Source: Stygiobacter sp043807765
Lineage (GTDB): Bacteria > Bacteroidota > Ignavibacteria > Ignavibacteriales > Melioribacteraceae
Assembly (NCBI GenBank): GCA_043807765.1
Contig: JAZDFQ010000045.1
Span: forward strand, 124,001-188,000
Direction: 5' to 3'
Length of the DNA stretch: 64,000 nt
Shown: piece after piece, positions 46,237 to 55,547 of the stretch
How the letters are laid out: each line of letters begins with the position of its first letter
Position numbering within the stretch: position 1 is the stretch's first letter
The notes under the pieces: model-generated
Databases searched by the model: none
Told to the model about the DNA's origin: nothing
What the model saw: only the letters and a program-made list of their open reading frames with translations
Program-made: the position numbers and the translations under genes

Positions 46237-47397
46237 ATGAAACCTGAACGCAACAACATAACTTTTTTTGATTCACCGGAAAGATTACCCAATGAGGAAA
46301 TACTTCGGGAAATTCTTAAACTCAAGCAAAATGGGTTGATGAATCAGCTACTGGAAGGATATCCGGAGATGACGGTTATTCTTAATGAGCATAGGCAGAT
46401 TGTTGCGTTTAATTCAAATGCGTTAGCCGCATTTAGAACAGAAGATTACTTTTCTATAGTTGGAAAGCGTGTTGGCGAAGCAATTAATTGTATTCACAGT
46501 AAAGTAACAGAAAGTGGATGCGGAACCTCGCAATTTTGCCGTGAATGCGGGGCCGCAAAAGCTATAAAAACTTCTATTGATAATCACATAAACAGTTCTC
46601 AAGAGTGCAGAATAACTACCGATCTGGATGGATGTGAAGTGTCATTAGACTTTCTTGTGCATACTCAGCCAATAATTATTGACGAAAAAAAATACACTCT
46701 TTTTACCGTCCAAGATATTTCTCACGAGAAAAGAAGAGAGGCGTTAGAAAAGATTTTTTTTCACGATGTACTAAATACAGCGGGGGCACTAAAAGGATTG
46801 ACAGAAATTCTACCCGAAATAACCGGCGAGAACGAACGGGGTGAAATACTAAACGCTATATTTACTTCCGCCAAGCAATTAGTACACGAAATTTCTTCTC
46901 AAAGAGAATTAAGAGTTGCCGAAGATGGTGAACTTGAACCTCGCTTTGATTCTGTATCCACTTCAGAAATAATGCTAAGTGTTAAAGAGTTATACAACAA
47001 CCATAAGCTGAACAAATCCAATAATCTTGTTGTTAGAATTAACGACGCTGAAGATATTTTTGTAACCGATCCAACTTTACTCATTAGATCGATCGGCAAC
47101 TTGGTTAAAAACGCCCTTGAAGCCTCAAATGAAGAGCAGAAAGTTGTTTTACACTCTCAAAAAGAACACGACCAAATTTTCTTTCATGTTAAGAACGAAG
47201 CTCTTATTCCCGAACTTGTACAAAACCAATTATTCAAACGTTCGTTCAGTACAAAGCAGAAAAAGGGAAGAGGCCTTGGTTTGTATAGTGTAAAGCTGAT
47301 TATTGAACAGTTCTTAAAAGGGAAAGTAACCTTTGAATCGAACGAGCAAAGCAGAACAACGTTTACAATATCACTACCCATTGAGCCAATTAAATAG
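46237..47397 (+). CDS. Sensor histidine kinase with cysteine-rich PAS domain
   Basis: A 386-residue soluble kinase. The PAS domain (about residues 40-170) contains an unusual cysteine set: the C of NCIHSK, GCGTSQFCRECGAAKAI, and ECRITTD, all within 45 residues. The dimerisation and phosphorylation region reads FFHDVLNTAGALKGLTEIL near residue 172. The ATPase domain has NLVKNALEASN, KNEALIPE and a GRGLGLYSVKLI motif near 345. The cysteines could hold an iron-sulfur cluster or heme and sense oxygen or redox state. No response regulator is next to it. Confidence 0.88.
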   Translation: MKPERNNITFFDSPERLPNEEILREILKLKQNGLMNQLLEGYPEMTVILNEHRQIVAFNSNALAAFRTEDYFSIVGKRVGEAINCIHSKVTESGCGTSQFCRECGAAKAIKTSIDNHINSSQECRITTDLDGCEVSLDFLVHTQPIIIDEKKYTLFTVQDISHEKRREALEKIFFHDVLNTAGALKGLTEILPEITGENERGEILNAIFTSAKQLVHEISSQRELRVAEDGELEPRFDSVSTSEIMLSVKELYNNHKLNKSNNLVVRINDAEDIFVTDPTLLIRSIGNLVKNALEASNEEQKVVLHSQKEHDQIFFHVKNEALIPELVQNQLFKRSFSTKQKKGRGLGLYSVKLIIEQFLKGKVTFESNEQSRTTFTISLPIEPIK

Positions 47398-47658
47398 TCA
47401 TTGTTAATTCTTACAAAAATCGCCTCAATTTATCCAAGACATTCTCCGGTTTGCCTACTTAAATTCTAGGTTTTTTGAAAAACTAACCTTAAAGTTCCAA
47501 TACTTACTCTATAACCATTCTTCTATGAAGAACCTCTATCAATTATACAATTCCACTGGCCCAGCAAAGACTTTTCATAAAAAAATGTAAACCTATTTTA
47601 CTTTTTTCTTTTCAGCAGCAGAACCTTATTTTTGAGCCAACCTATTCATGGAGTTAAA

Positions 47659-49848
47659 ATGAATTACCGTTTGTTATCTATGAAATCGCTACAGTTAATT
47701 CTTGTTCTATTTATACTATCGTTTGTATTTGGAATGATGACTGCTTCTCCGGAAGAAGGAATGTACCCAATGAGCGAAATTGAAAAAGTTGATTTGCAAA
47801 AAGCCGGATTAAAATTAAGTATCAAAGAAGTTTACAATCCTGAAGGAGTAAGTTTAGTTGATGCGCTGGTAAATCTAAGCGGCTGCACAGGCTCATTTAT
47901 TTCAGAGCAAGGATTGATAATTACAAATCATCACTGTGCTTATGGCGCAATAGCAAGAAGCAGTACAGTAGAAAAAAATTATTTAGATAATGGATTTCAC
48001 GCAGCAACTTTTGAGGAAGAGATTCCTTCGCCCGGTTATACCGCCAGAATAATTGAATCTTATCAAGATGTATCCGATCAAGTTTTGGATGCGATCAAAA
48101 GTATTATCGATCCGCTTGAGCGCACAAAAGCACTCGCTGCAAAAACCAAAGCAATTGCCGACGCGGCTGCAAATGAAAATGAATCGATCGTTGCCGATGT
48201 TTCCGAAATGTTTGCCGGAAAAACTTATGTGTTATTCAAATACAGAATTATTCGAGACGTTAGATTAGTTTACGCGCCGCCACAATCCATTGGAAACTTT
48301 GGCGGAGAAACAGATAATTGGGTTTGGCCGCGTCACACCGGAGATTTTTCACTAATGCGTGCTTATGTAGCGCCGGACGGAAAAGCTGTTGCGTACGCAA
48401 AAGAGAATGTTCCATTCAAACCCAAAAAGTTTTTGAAGATCAATCCCAAAGGAGTTGAAGAAGACGATTTCACTTTCATCCTTGGTTATCCGGGAAGAAC
48501 TTTTCGCCACCGCCCGGCCGAATTCATAAAATATCAGCAAGATTATCTAATGCCTTTCGTCGCAAATAATTACGAATATGCTATTAAGACAATGCAAGAT
48601 ATTAGTCTTGGTGATAAAGCAAAGAAACTTGCTTTTGCTAGCCGCATCAAAGGTTTAGCAAACACTATGAAAAATTATCAAGGTAAGTTGAAAGGATTGA
48701 AAAAGATTAATCTGGTCAACCAAAAGTTCGAAGAAGAAAAGCAGCTGCAAAAATTTATCGAAGCTGATCCTAAGCTAAAGCAGCAATATGGAAATGTATT
48801 TGCAGATATTCATCTCATTTACGATGAAATAAATTCTACTGCAACTGCTGATCTTTGGGTAAGACAGATTAATAGTTTTTCGCCAAGTCTTTCTTTAGCC
48901 ACCTTCGTTCTTAATTATACCGAAGAGATGCAAAAACCGGAAACAGAAAGACGTCCGGCATTTCAAGAAAAAGGATTGAAGCAAACCATGGCTCAAATCC
49001 AAAATTTGAAATCGGGTTACAATGCCGATTTTGAAAAAGCTATGCTTGCAAAAATGTTACTAGACGCTTCCAAGCTGAAACAATCTTCACGAGTAGCAGC
49101 AGTTGATAATCTTATCGAGGGAAAAAGTACTAGTCCGGAAGGAATTTTCGAAGAGTTTATCGATAAATCTGTTATCAACTCTAAGATCATGCAGAAAGAA
49201 TATTTTGAATCATTGCTGATAAAAAAACCGGATGAAATTCTAGCCTCCGATGATCTGCTTTTCAGCTTCGCATCAAAAGTTAGACTTCAAAGTCAAGCCA
49301 GTGAAAAATCGACACAGATAAACGAAGGTAAACTTAACAAACTGTATGGTGATCTTGTTGATATAAAAATGCTCTGGAAAAAAACCAACTTTATCCCAGA
49401 TGCTAACAGTACGCTACGATTAACTTATGGTTACATAAAAGGATACAATCCGGCTGACGCAGTTTATTACGAGCCATTTACCAGCATTGATGGTGTAATT
49501 GAAAAAGGAAACACTGGCGAAGAAGATTTTGTTGTGCCCGATAAGCTCCGCACACTATACGAGAAGAAAGATTTTGGCAAGTATGTTAGTAGTCGAACAA
49601 ACAAACTTCCGATTGCATTGCTTTATAACATGGATACAACCGGTGGAAATTCCGGCAGTCCGATTTTGGATGCCTATGGAAATCTGATCGGAGTAAACTT
49701 CGACCGTGCTTACGGTGCTACAATAAATGATTTTGCTTGGAATGAATCTTACAGCAGATCAATTGGCGTAGATATTAGATATGTTTTATGGGTGTTGGAT
49801 AAATTTTCCGGCGCTGAAAATATCTTAAAAGAAATTGGTGTAAACTAA
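47659..49848 (+). CDS. S46-family dipeptidyl-peptidase (DPP7/DPP11-like)
   Basis: Exported serine peptidase that removes dipeptides, 729 residues from the ATG at 47659, which has GGAG five bases upstream; a TTG at 47632 is an alternative. A signal-anchor helix (LQLILVLFILSFVFGMM) is followed by the catalytic histidine in ITNHHCAYGAI near 92, the aspartate region GGETDNWVWPRHTGDFSLMRAY near 215-235 and the serine in TGGNSGSPILDAYGNLIGVNF near 664. The residue after NFD is arginine; as I recall, this position separates Asp/Glu-preferring DPP11 (Arg) from DPP7 (Gly), so acidic specificity is likely. Confidence 0.92.
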   Translation: MNYRLLSMKSLQLILVLFILSFVFGMMTASPEEGMYPMSEIEKVDLQKAGLKLSIKEVYNPEGVSLVDALVNLSGCTGSFISEQGLIITNHHCAYGAIARSSTVEKNYLDNGFHAATFEEEIPSPGYTARIIESYQDVSDQVLDAIKSIIDPLERTKALAAKTKAIADAAANENESIVADVSEMFAGKTYVLFKYRIIRDVRLVYAPPQSIGNFGGETDNWVWPRHTGDFSLMRAYVAPDGKAVAYAKENVPFKPKKFLKINPKGVEEDDFTFILGYPGRTFRHRPAEFIKYQQDYLMPFVANNYEYAIKTMQDISLGDKAKKLAFASRIKGLANTMKNYQGKLKGLKKINLVNQKFEEEKQLQKFIEADPKLKQQYGNVFADIHLIYDEINSTATADLWVRQINSFSPSLSLATFVLNYTEEMQKPETERRPAFQEKGLKQTMAQIQNLKSGYNADFEKAMLAKMLLDASKLKQSSRVAAVDNLIEGKSTSPEGIFEEFIDKSVINSKIMQKEYFESLLIKKPDEILASDDLLFSFASKVRLQSQASEKSTQINEGKLNKLYGDLVDIKMLWKKTNFIPDANSTLRLTYGYIKGYNPADAVYYEPFTSIDGVIEKGNTGEEDFVVPDKLRTLYEKKDFGKYVSSRTNKLPIALLYNMDTTGGNSGSPILDAYGNLIGVNFDRAYGATINDFAWNESYSRSIGVDIRYVLWVLDKFSGAENILKEIGVN

Positions 49849-49857
49849 TATTCATTT

Positions 49858-49886
49858 AAGTAGCGGCGGTATAAACGCCGCTACTT
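49858..49886. terminator. Bidirectional terminator between convergent genes
   Basis: AAGTAGCGGCG and CGCCGCTACTT pair as perfect 11-base arms around GTATAAA. It lies between the peptidase stop and the transporter stop. Confidence 0.8.
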
Positions 49887-49893
49887 AACTAAA

Positions 49894-50544
49894 TCAAAAC
49901 TCAATGAAGAAGGCCAGCAAGCCAACAAGCACTAAAATCATTCCGCTAATTAGTTTATCGTGATGTTCTAAGAAATGCCATTGAAGTTTTTTAATTCCTC
50001 TTGAACCAAAGTAAACAAGAAGAACCATTCCAATAATTGTAATAAAAAAATAGACTAACGATACAACAGTAATTCCCAGCCATCCTAGCCTGCTGGCCGT
50101 AAGGTAGTAAATTTCAATTTCCAGACATGGAGAAAAAAACATGGCCAGACTAAGTGTAAAAACGATTGAGCGCTTACTCTTTCTTTTTGCAATTTTGTCA
50201 ACATCTATGTGGTGATGCTGGTGAGCAGTTTTAATTTTGCTGTGCCTATATTCTAAAAAGAAATAAATAAGTCCTAGAATAATTAATATTGCCGGGGCAA
50301 AGTATTTAGTAAAGATATGGTATGATTCCGAAAGCTGATAACCTATCATTCCCACCAAAATACCAATTATAACAGTGCTTATTGTATGTGATATTGCCGT
50401 TACAGCAGTAACCCAAACGGTTTCCCGCTCGTCCCATTTTTCAGTTTTGCTAATAGCAATCAGCGGCAGCCAATGGCTGGGAATTGAGGCGTGTACAAGA
50501 CTAAGCAGCAGACTACCTAAAAAAACTTGAATTAATCCATTCAT
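49894..50544 (-). CDS. Membrane transporter with His-rich loop (NicO/RcnA- or LysE-like)
   Basis: A 216-residue membrane protein with about six hydrophobic helices. A histidine-rich cytoplasmic loop (KTAHQHHHIDVDKIAKRKSKR) splits it into two three-helix halves, and LLLSLVHASIPSHWLPLIAIS, AISHTISTV and FSPCLEIEIYYL hold conserved polar residues inside membrane helices. The layout resembles the metal-exporter branch of the LysE/NicO superfamily. The substrate, perhaps a divalent metal, is an inference from the histidines. It is next to the accessory region, with no metal regulator nearby. Confidence 0.6.
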   Translation of the reverse strand: MNGLIQVFLGSLLLSLVHASIPSHWLPLIAISKTEKWDERETVWVTAVTAISHTISTVIIGILVGMIGYQLSESYHIFTKYFAPAILIILGLIYFFLEYRHSKIKTAHQHHHIDVDKIAKRKSKRSIVFTLSLAMFFSPCLEIEIYYLTASRLGWLGITVVSLVYFFITIIGMVLLVYFGSRGIKKLQWHFLEHHDKLISGMILVLVGLLAFFIEF

Positions 50545-50853
50545 ATAATTCTTTATTTCTTAATTAGAATAACAATGTAATAATTTTTAAAAATGTCAGT
50601 AAATAAAACGCAATGAAAATGTCACGGTAAATATAGTGAGTTAATTAAATCTTTGTCTTTTGTAACAAAAAAGTAAGGAGTGGTCGAACCAGTCCTTGGC
50701 CAATGCAAGTGATGTTACCTTAAAACTGTTGCAAAAAAATTCTTCCGCTTACGGTCACTTATTTTTCGATTCATCACTCCAATATATGATTTTTGGTAAG
50801 AGATGGATTTTGCATCCTTTCTTACTAGGTTGGGATTAAAGTTGTGTAAAACA
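50545..50853. other. Non-coding spacer before the IS element
   Basis: About 310 bases of AT-rich DNA between the transporter start and the target duplication of the insertion sequence. I see no open frame with a ribosome site, no tRNA and no strong hairpin. Confidence 0.5.
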
Positions 50854-50861
50854 AAATTTCT
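50854..50861. repeat. Target-site duplication, left
   Basis: AAATTTCT directly before the left end of the IS; the identical octamer follows the right end. Eight bases is the usual length for IS256-family elements. Confidence 0.92.
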
Positions 50862-50889
50862 GGGAGTGTAAATAATTTTGTGTAAATGG
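50862..50889. repeat. IS terminal inverted repeat, left
   Basis: Begins GGGAGTGTAAATAATT and ends GTGTAAATGG. It pairs with the right repeat over 28 bases, with 23 inner bases carrying two mismatches. Confidence 0.9.
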
Positions 50890-51020
50890 TTGAAGTAGAG
50901 AATTAGTTAAGAGCTGCGAAGCGTAGCGAAGCAGCACTTAAGTTGCGAAAATCCAAAAAGGGTTTTCATTTTATAAAATACTCATTACTTTAAACCATAA
51001 TCCGAAAGGAGAATTACACA

Positions 51021-52247
51021 ATGGAACTGACAGAAGAGATAATCGCCAACCTGAAAGCCGATCTAAAAACAGCCAGAACCTACCAAGACCTGATGGGCGA
51101 ACAAGGAGCCATCAAGAAAATACTCAAAGCATCACTGGAGGGAATGCTAGATGCAGAATTAACCGAGCATCTGGGTTATGAGAAATACTCACCGATTGGG
51201 AAGAACAACGGAAACAGCCGAAACGGCAAGACTCACAAAACCCTCAAGAACGATAATGGAGAAATTGATATTACTGTTCCCCGGGATCGTAACGGTTCCT
51301 TTGATCCGGTAATTGTAAAAAAGTATGAACGAACACTTGGACCAATCGAAGATAAAATAATATCGATGTATGCCAAGGGAATGACAGTAAGGGATATTCA
51401 GTCACATGTTCAAGAGTTTTACGGACTTGATGTAAGCGCAACTCTTATATCTCAGATAACTGACAAGATTATTGATCTAGCCAAAGAATGGCACAACCGG
51501 CCTCTTGAAAATCTCTACCCGATCGTTTTCTTTGATGCTATCCACTACAAAGTAACCAGTGAAGGAAAGGTAACAAATAAAGCCGCTTACACATGTTTAT
51601 CGCTCAATATTGACGGGAGAAAAGATTTACTTGGTCTCTGGGTAAGCGAAGCAGAAGGGGCCAACTTCTGGCTTACGGTTTTAACAGAGCTCAAAAATCG
51701 TGGTCTCCAAGATATTCTCATTGCTTGTGTCGATGGATTAAAAGGTTTTCCGGAGGCAATCAATACTGTTTTTCCAAGAACTGAAATCCAGCTTTGCATT
51801 ATTCACTTAATCAGAAACACACTGAGATACATCGCAAGTAAAGATCAAAAAATGTTTATGCAAGATCTCAAAACTGTTTACTCTGCTCCAACCGAAGAGG
51901 CTGCGCTTATTGCTCTTGATAAGCTCGAAGAAACTTGGGCTAAGAAATATTCACTGGCCATTAAAACTTGGCGCAACAACTGGACTCACGCTTCAACATT
52001 TTTCAAGTACCCTAATGAAATACGTAGAATGATTTACACAACCAATGCTGTTGAAGCTGTACACCGACAATTTAGAAAAGTAACAAAATCAAAAAGCATT
52101 TTCCCAAATGATGATGCTCTGAAAAAAATGTTGTTCTTAGCTTACAGAGATTTGTCTAAAAAGTGGACGATGCAAGTTCAAAATTGGGCACTTGCTCTTT
52201 CTCATTTATCTGTTATCTTTAATGAAAGAATTGATAATGTTCTTTAA
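51021..52247 (+). CDS. IS256-family transposase (mutator type)
   Basis: DDE transposase of 408 residues, typical for the family. The catalytic residues are the aspartate in VFFDAIHYKV near residue 171, the aspartate in ACVDGLKGFPEAI near 237, and the glutamate in TTNAVEAVHRQFRK near 345. The N-terminal MLDAELTEHLGYEKYSP and KKTLRNSRNGKTHK-like segment, here GNSRNGKTHKTL, are family features. The LCIIHLIRNTLRYI motif is also conserved. The frame is complete, so the element should be active or recently active. Confidence 0.97.
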   Translation: MELTEEIIANLKADLKTARTYQDLMGEQGAIKKILKASLEGMLDAELTEHLGYEKYSPIGKNNGNSRNGKTHKTLKNDNGEIDITVPRDRNGSFDPVIVKKYERTLGPIEDKIISMYAKGMTVRDIQSHVQEFYGLDVSATLISQITDKIIDLAKEWHNRPLENLYPIVFFDAIHYKVTSEGKVTNKAAYTCLSLNIDGRKDLLGLWVSEAEGANFWLTVLTELKNRGLQDILIACVDGLKGFPEAINTVFPRTEIQLCIIHLIRNTLRYIASKDQKMFMQDLKTVYSAPTEEAALIALDKLEETWAKKYSLAIKTWRNNWTHASTFFKYPNEIRRMIYTTNAVEAVHRQFRKVTKSKSIFPNDDALKKMLFLAYRDLSKKWTMQVQNWALALSHLSVIFNERIDNVL

Positions 52248-52256
52248 CTACAATTT

Positions 52257-52284
52257 CCATTTACACAAAATATTTTACAGACTC
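52257..52284. repeat. IS terminal inverted repeat, right
   Basis: Starts CCATTTACACAAAATATT and ends ACAGACTC. Complement of the left repeat with two mismatches in 23 inner bases. Confidence 0.9.
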
Positions 52285-52292
52285 AAATTTCT
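52285..52292. repeat. Target-site duplication, right
   Basis: AAATTTCT, identical to the octamer at 50854-50861. Confidence 0.92.
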
Positions 52293-52503
52293 CGCCCGTT
52301 ATAATAGAAGTACATCTCGTAGTTTAACAATTTTCAATTAGTTACATGTTGTTAATGTATTCTCAGAGGTGAAAATCTTTTCAAATGTTGAATCTATTGA
52401 CATGCCGGATTTAGCGTATAATCATTTATCATTTTTCTGCTCGTCTGTAACAGAAGTTATTTTGAAATCATATACTATTATTCTGTGAGAATCTAGAACA
52501 CAA

Positions 52504-52939
52504 GGTTGACTGCAAACTTATTATAATCGCCTACTACATTTTCTGAACAAACTTATATATCCCGGCTATGTTAGATATGGCCTCTTATCTTAATCATTTC
52601 AAGTCGATTTTGTATTGTTCTATTTACCCTTTCTACTATTCCTCTAACCAGCAATTCTGAAAAAGGTGTTAGTACATAGTCGTAATACTGTCCTCTGTGG
52701 ATTTTTGTGACTTTTTTTAGCTTCTCCAGATAGCCCTTTTTCATTTTTTAACCCTTAGTTTATGTACAATTTACTTACTTCCCTCTTTTTTTAATTTTCT
52801 TCAATATCCGAAAAGTTTGCCTAGCACTTATTTCTATTAGCTTTGAACCTTTTGCCACTATTATTTTTTTCCTTCATGTTGCCCTATTACATTTTAGCCG
52901 ATTTGCCTCCTTATAATTCATTGCATGTATCTCTTCCAT
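52504..52939 (-). pseudogene. Decayed ISNCY-like transposase
   Basis: Read on the minus strand, the segment gives pieces of a helix-turn-helix transposase in the right order but with stops, frameshifts and a large internal deletion. From an ATG at 52939: MNYKEANRL, then LIEISARQTFRILKKIKKRGK (the N-terminal recognition part), then in a 57-codon frame (52571-52744, with AAGGG upstream) LVRGIVERVNRTIQNRLEMI, matching the RVERANRTLQDRL motif, and finally DYNKFAVN. This order and these motifs are those I know from ISNCY-type transposases. It is a remnant and cannot make a working enzyme. Confidence 0.7.
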
Positions 52940-53030
52940 CGCAAGGATACTTTTTTTAGATTCTCAACCAAATTGCACTGAGATTTCGATTGTACGCTAT
53001 CTATGCCATTTCAAGGGGGTTTTAGCAAAT
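52840..53030. repeat. Diverged direct repeat A, upstream of the four-gene block
   Basis: About 190 bases aligning end to end with 58410-58574. Shared anchors are GAACCTT, TTATTTTT, ATTTGC, AGAT.TTCAACC.AATTGC and CATTTCAA.GGGG. Identity is roughly two thirds by eye. It contains the N-terminus of the decayed transposase and the DNA in front of it. Confidence 0.7.
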
Positions 53031-53136
53031 TTTAAAAAACTACCAATTTAGTTAGTGACACTCAAATACGATTAACTTAAGTTCTATTAAGGATGGGCAT
53101 ATCTTTTGTTTTTCTAATAAAATTGAGGATTTTATT

Positions 53137-53379
53137 ATGGATTCCAATCAGGTTCTAGTCGGAGTTAAAAAAGTAATTACACAGGTACTAAACATTGATC
53201 CTGCCAATATTTATGAAGAAGCTAATTTTATTTTCGATTTAGGTGCAGATTCTATGCAGAGTATTGCACTCGTGGCGGGATTCGAACAGGAATTTGGTAT
53301 CGAAATGGAAGAAGATAAAGCTTTGCAGGTTCAAACTGTAAATGATGCTGTAAAATTCATATCCGAACATTTAAAATGA
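53137..53379 (+). CDS. Acyl carrier protein
   Basis: An 80-residue carrier protein. The phosphopantetheine serine is in DLGADSMQSIALV near residue 38; most ACPs have DSL here, so DSM is a variant. The acidic helix II and III (EFGIEMEEDKALQVQTVNDAVKFI) are normal. GAGGA upstream supports the ATG. It is the first gene of a block with an acyl-CoA synthetase, not with fatty acid synthase genes, so it is probably a dedicated carrier. Confidence 0.92.
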   Translation: MDSNQVLVGVKKVITQVLNIDPANIYEEANFIFDLGADSMQSIALVAGFEQEFGIEMEEDKALQVQTVNDAVKFISEHLK

Positions 53380-53394
53380 TAGTATGGAATTGTC

Positions 53395-55515
53395 ATGATT
53401 GCTAATAAAGAAAACTTAGACAAAATATTTTATCCAAGTTCTGTTGCTATCGTTGGCGCTACTAAAATTCATGGTACAGTTCCCTGCGATATAGTGATGA
53501 GCATTTTGAAATCAGATTTTCAAGGAATTGTTTATCCGGTTAGTCCGAAAGAAAAATTTATCGCCGGTGTAAAAGCGTACAAATATGTGATTGATATCCA
53601 AGATTCGGTTGATCTTGCGATAATAGTGTTTCCAAGTTCTGTCGCTCATATGGCTTTAGAACAATGCGGAAAGAAGGGAATAAAATCTGTAGTGATTATT
53701 TCTGCAGGTTTCAAAGAAGTTGGTATTGAAGGACTTTCAAGAGAATTTGAGCTGGTTGAGATTGCCAAGAAGTATGGTATTTCATTTGTCGGTCCAAACT
53801 GCCTTGGTGTAATCAATACCGATCCGAAAACAAAATTAAACGCTTCTTTCGCCCGAAAAATGCCTGAAGAAGGAACCATCGGTTTTCTTTCACAGAGCGG
53901 TGCTTTGTGTACTGCGGTATTAGATTATGCACAGGCTAAACATATAGGTTTTTCAAAGTTTGTAAGTTTTGGCAATAAAGCAGATGTAAGCGAAATAGAT
54001 CTTCTTTACTATCTCTCAGAAGATGAAAAAACAAAGGTGATCCTTCTTTATCTAGAGGAGATAAGTGACGGAAGATCTCTGATGAATGCAGCGAAGGAGA
54101 TAATTAAAAAATATGGTAAACCTATACTTGCTATTAAATCAGGAAGGACAATTGAGGGTGCATCTGCAGCAGCTTCACATACAGGTTCGTTGGCAGGAAG
54201 TGATGAAATTGTTGACGCAGCTTTTAAGCAAGCCGGAATACTTAGGTGCGGGAATATCGAAGAAATGTTTAATAAAGCTATTGCACTCACATATCAGCCT
54301 CTCCCCAAAGGGAAGCAAATTGCAATAGTGACAAATGCAGGGGGACCTGGCGTACTAACTACGGATGCAGCTATTCAGGAAGGTCTTACCCTAGCAAAAT
54401 TTTCAGATGCAACAACCGAGATTTTTAGGAAAAATTTACCCAAAACAGCCAACATTAAAAATCCGGTTGATGTAATTGGGGATGCAAGAGCGGACCGCTA
54501 CAACATAGCTATATCAGAAGCGATGAAGGATACTAATGTAGACGGGGCCTTTGTTATTCTAACGCCTCAATCCATGACGGATATTAATACAATAGCAAAT
54601 GAAGTGGTAAATGTTTCAAAAAATTCCACCAAACCAATCTATGCTTCATTTATGGGTGCATCCGATGTAGCATCGGGAATAGATATTTTGCAGAAGAATA
54701 AAATTCCCCACTATATACTTCCCGAATCGATGTGTAAATCTTTTGCAAGTGCTTTTCACTTTTACGAATGGTTGGGTGAGAATGATAATGGCATTGAAAA
54801 TTTTAATGATGCCGATAAAAATAATGCTCATGCTATACTGGATGCATGTTTGAAAAACAATAAAAAATTTCTACCCGAAGCTCAATCTGTTTCCATCCTA
54901 AAAAGCTACGGACTTCCTGTCTTGGAAAATATGATAGCTCATACAAGCCAAGAGGCGGTTGAACTTTCGAATAGGATCGGATTCCCGCTTGTCATGAAAG
55001 TAATTTCAGATGAAATAGTTCACAAGTTCGATGTTAAAGGGGTAGTGCTAAATATTAGTTCTCCTCAGCAAGCGGGCGCGGCATTTAATTCCATAACTGA
55101 AAATGTCAAGAAATTGAAACCGGAAGCTAAAATATCCGGAATAATGCTTACTAAACAAGTCCCTCAGGGAGAAGAAGTAATAGTAGGCATGAAAAGGGAT
55201 CCCTCTTTCGGCGCGGTAATAATGTTTGGCTTCGGAGGGATTTTTGTTGAGATATTCAAAGATGTTGCATTTAGAGTGATACCTTTAAATAGGAAAGAAG
55301 CTTACAGAATTATAGATGAAACAAAGGCATCTCATCTCTTAAAAGGAGCTAGGGGAAGGCCGAAAAGAGATTTAAATAGTATTGCTGAATGCCTTCTAAG
55401 AGTTTCTCAATTAGCTTACGAATGTCCGCAAATAAAAGAACTGGATATAAACCCTTTAATTGTACTTGAAGAAGGTAAAGGAAGCTTTGTAGCAGATGCT
55501 AAAATTATGCTGTAA
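53395..55515 (+). CDS. ADP-forming acyl-CoA synthetase (fused alpha and beta subunits)
   Basis: A 706-residue NDP-forming acyl-CoA synthetase of the acetate-CoA ligase family. A CoA-binding Rossmann domain (SVAIVGATKIHGTVPCDI, near 15-30) is followed by the succinyl-CoA-ligase-like domains, the phospho-histidine in AAASHTGSLAGSDE near residue 261, VTNAGGPGVL near 307, and an ATP-grasp domain from about 480 (YGLPVLENMIAHTSQEAVEL, GVVLNISSP, IVGMKRDPSFGAVIMFGFGGI). It reversibly forms acyl-CoA with ATP or makes ATP from acyl-CoA. Paired with an ACP it may handle an unusual acyl group; its substrate is unknown. Confidence 0.9.
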   Translation: MIANKENLDKIFYPSSVAIVGATKIHGTVPCDIVMSILKSDFQGIVYPVSPKEKFIAGVKAYKYVIDIQDSVDLAIIVFPSSVAHMALEQCGKKGIKSVVIISAGFKEVGIEGLSREFELVEIAKKYGISFVGPNCLGVINTDPKTKLNASFARKMPEEGTIGFLSQSGALCTAVLDYAQAKHIGFSKFVSFGNKADVSEIDLLYYLSEDEKTKVILLYLEEISDGRSLMNAAKEIIKKYGKPILAIKSGRTIEGASAAASHTGSLAGSDEIVDAAFKQAGILRCGNIEEMFNKAIALTYQPLPKGKQIAIVTNAGGPGVLTTDAAIQEGLTLAKFSDATTEIFRKNLPKTANIKNPVDVIGDARADRYNIAISEAMKDTNVDGAFVILTPQSMTDINTIANEVVNVSKNSTKPIYASFMGASDVASGIDILQKNKIPHYILPESMCKSFASAFHFYEWLGENDNGIENFNDADKNNAHAILDACLKNNKKFLPEAQSVSILKSYGLPVLENMIAHTSQEAVELSNRIGFPLVMKVISDEIVHKFDVKGVVLNISSPQQAGAAFNSITENVKKLKPEAKISGIMLTKQVPQGEEVIVGMKRDPSFGAVIMFGFGGIFVEIFKDVAFRVIPLNRKEAYRIIDETKASHLLKGARGRPKRDLNSIAECLLRVSQLAYECPQIKELDINPLIVLEEGKGSFVADAKIML

Positions 55516-55547
55516 CTAACCATTAAAAAACTATGGAGAAATAATTT

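Larger units (their letters stand above)
50862..52284 (+). mobile_element. IS256-family insertion sequence, intact
   Basis: A 1423-bp element with one transposase gene (51021-52247). The ends are 28-base imperfect inverted repeats (50862-50889 and 52257-52284) in which the inner 23 bases, ending GTGTAAATGG at the left, differ at only two places. Identical 8-bp target duplications flank it. The full-length gene, good ribosome site (AAAGGAG) and exact duplication show a recent insertion. It landed in already non-coding DNA next to an older decayed transposase. Confidence 0.95.

Noticed and set aside
47398..47658. Possible repeat or remnant in the gap before the S46 peptidase, including AGGTT...AACCT near 47468-47489
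   Set aside because: Only a short AT-rich imperfect palindrome; no coding or repeat relation to other gaps seen.
50841..50853. GTTGTGTAAAACAAAA resembling the IS end
   Set aside because: It is outside the target duplication and matches only the GTGTAAA word.
52293..52503. Minus-strand frame beginning VLDSHRIIVYDF
   Set aside because: It contains a stop in the middle and no ribosome site; it may be the tail of the decayed transposase but I cannot support it as a gene.
53030..53136. A TATCTTTTG motif as a -7 promoter element for the ACP gene
   Set aside because: It has an extra T against the TAnnTTTG pattern and no TTTG at the expected distance upstream.
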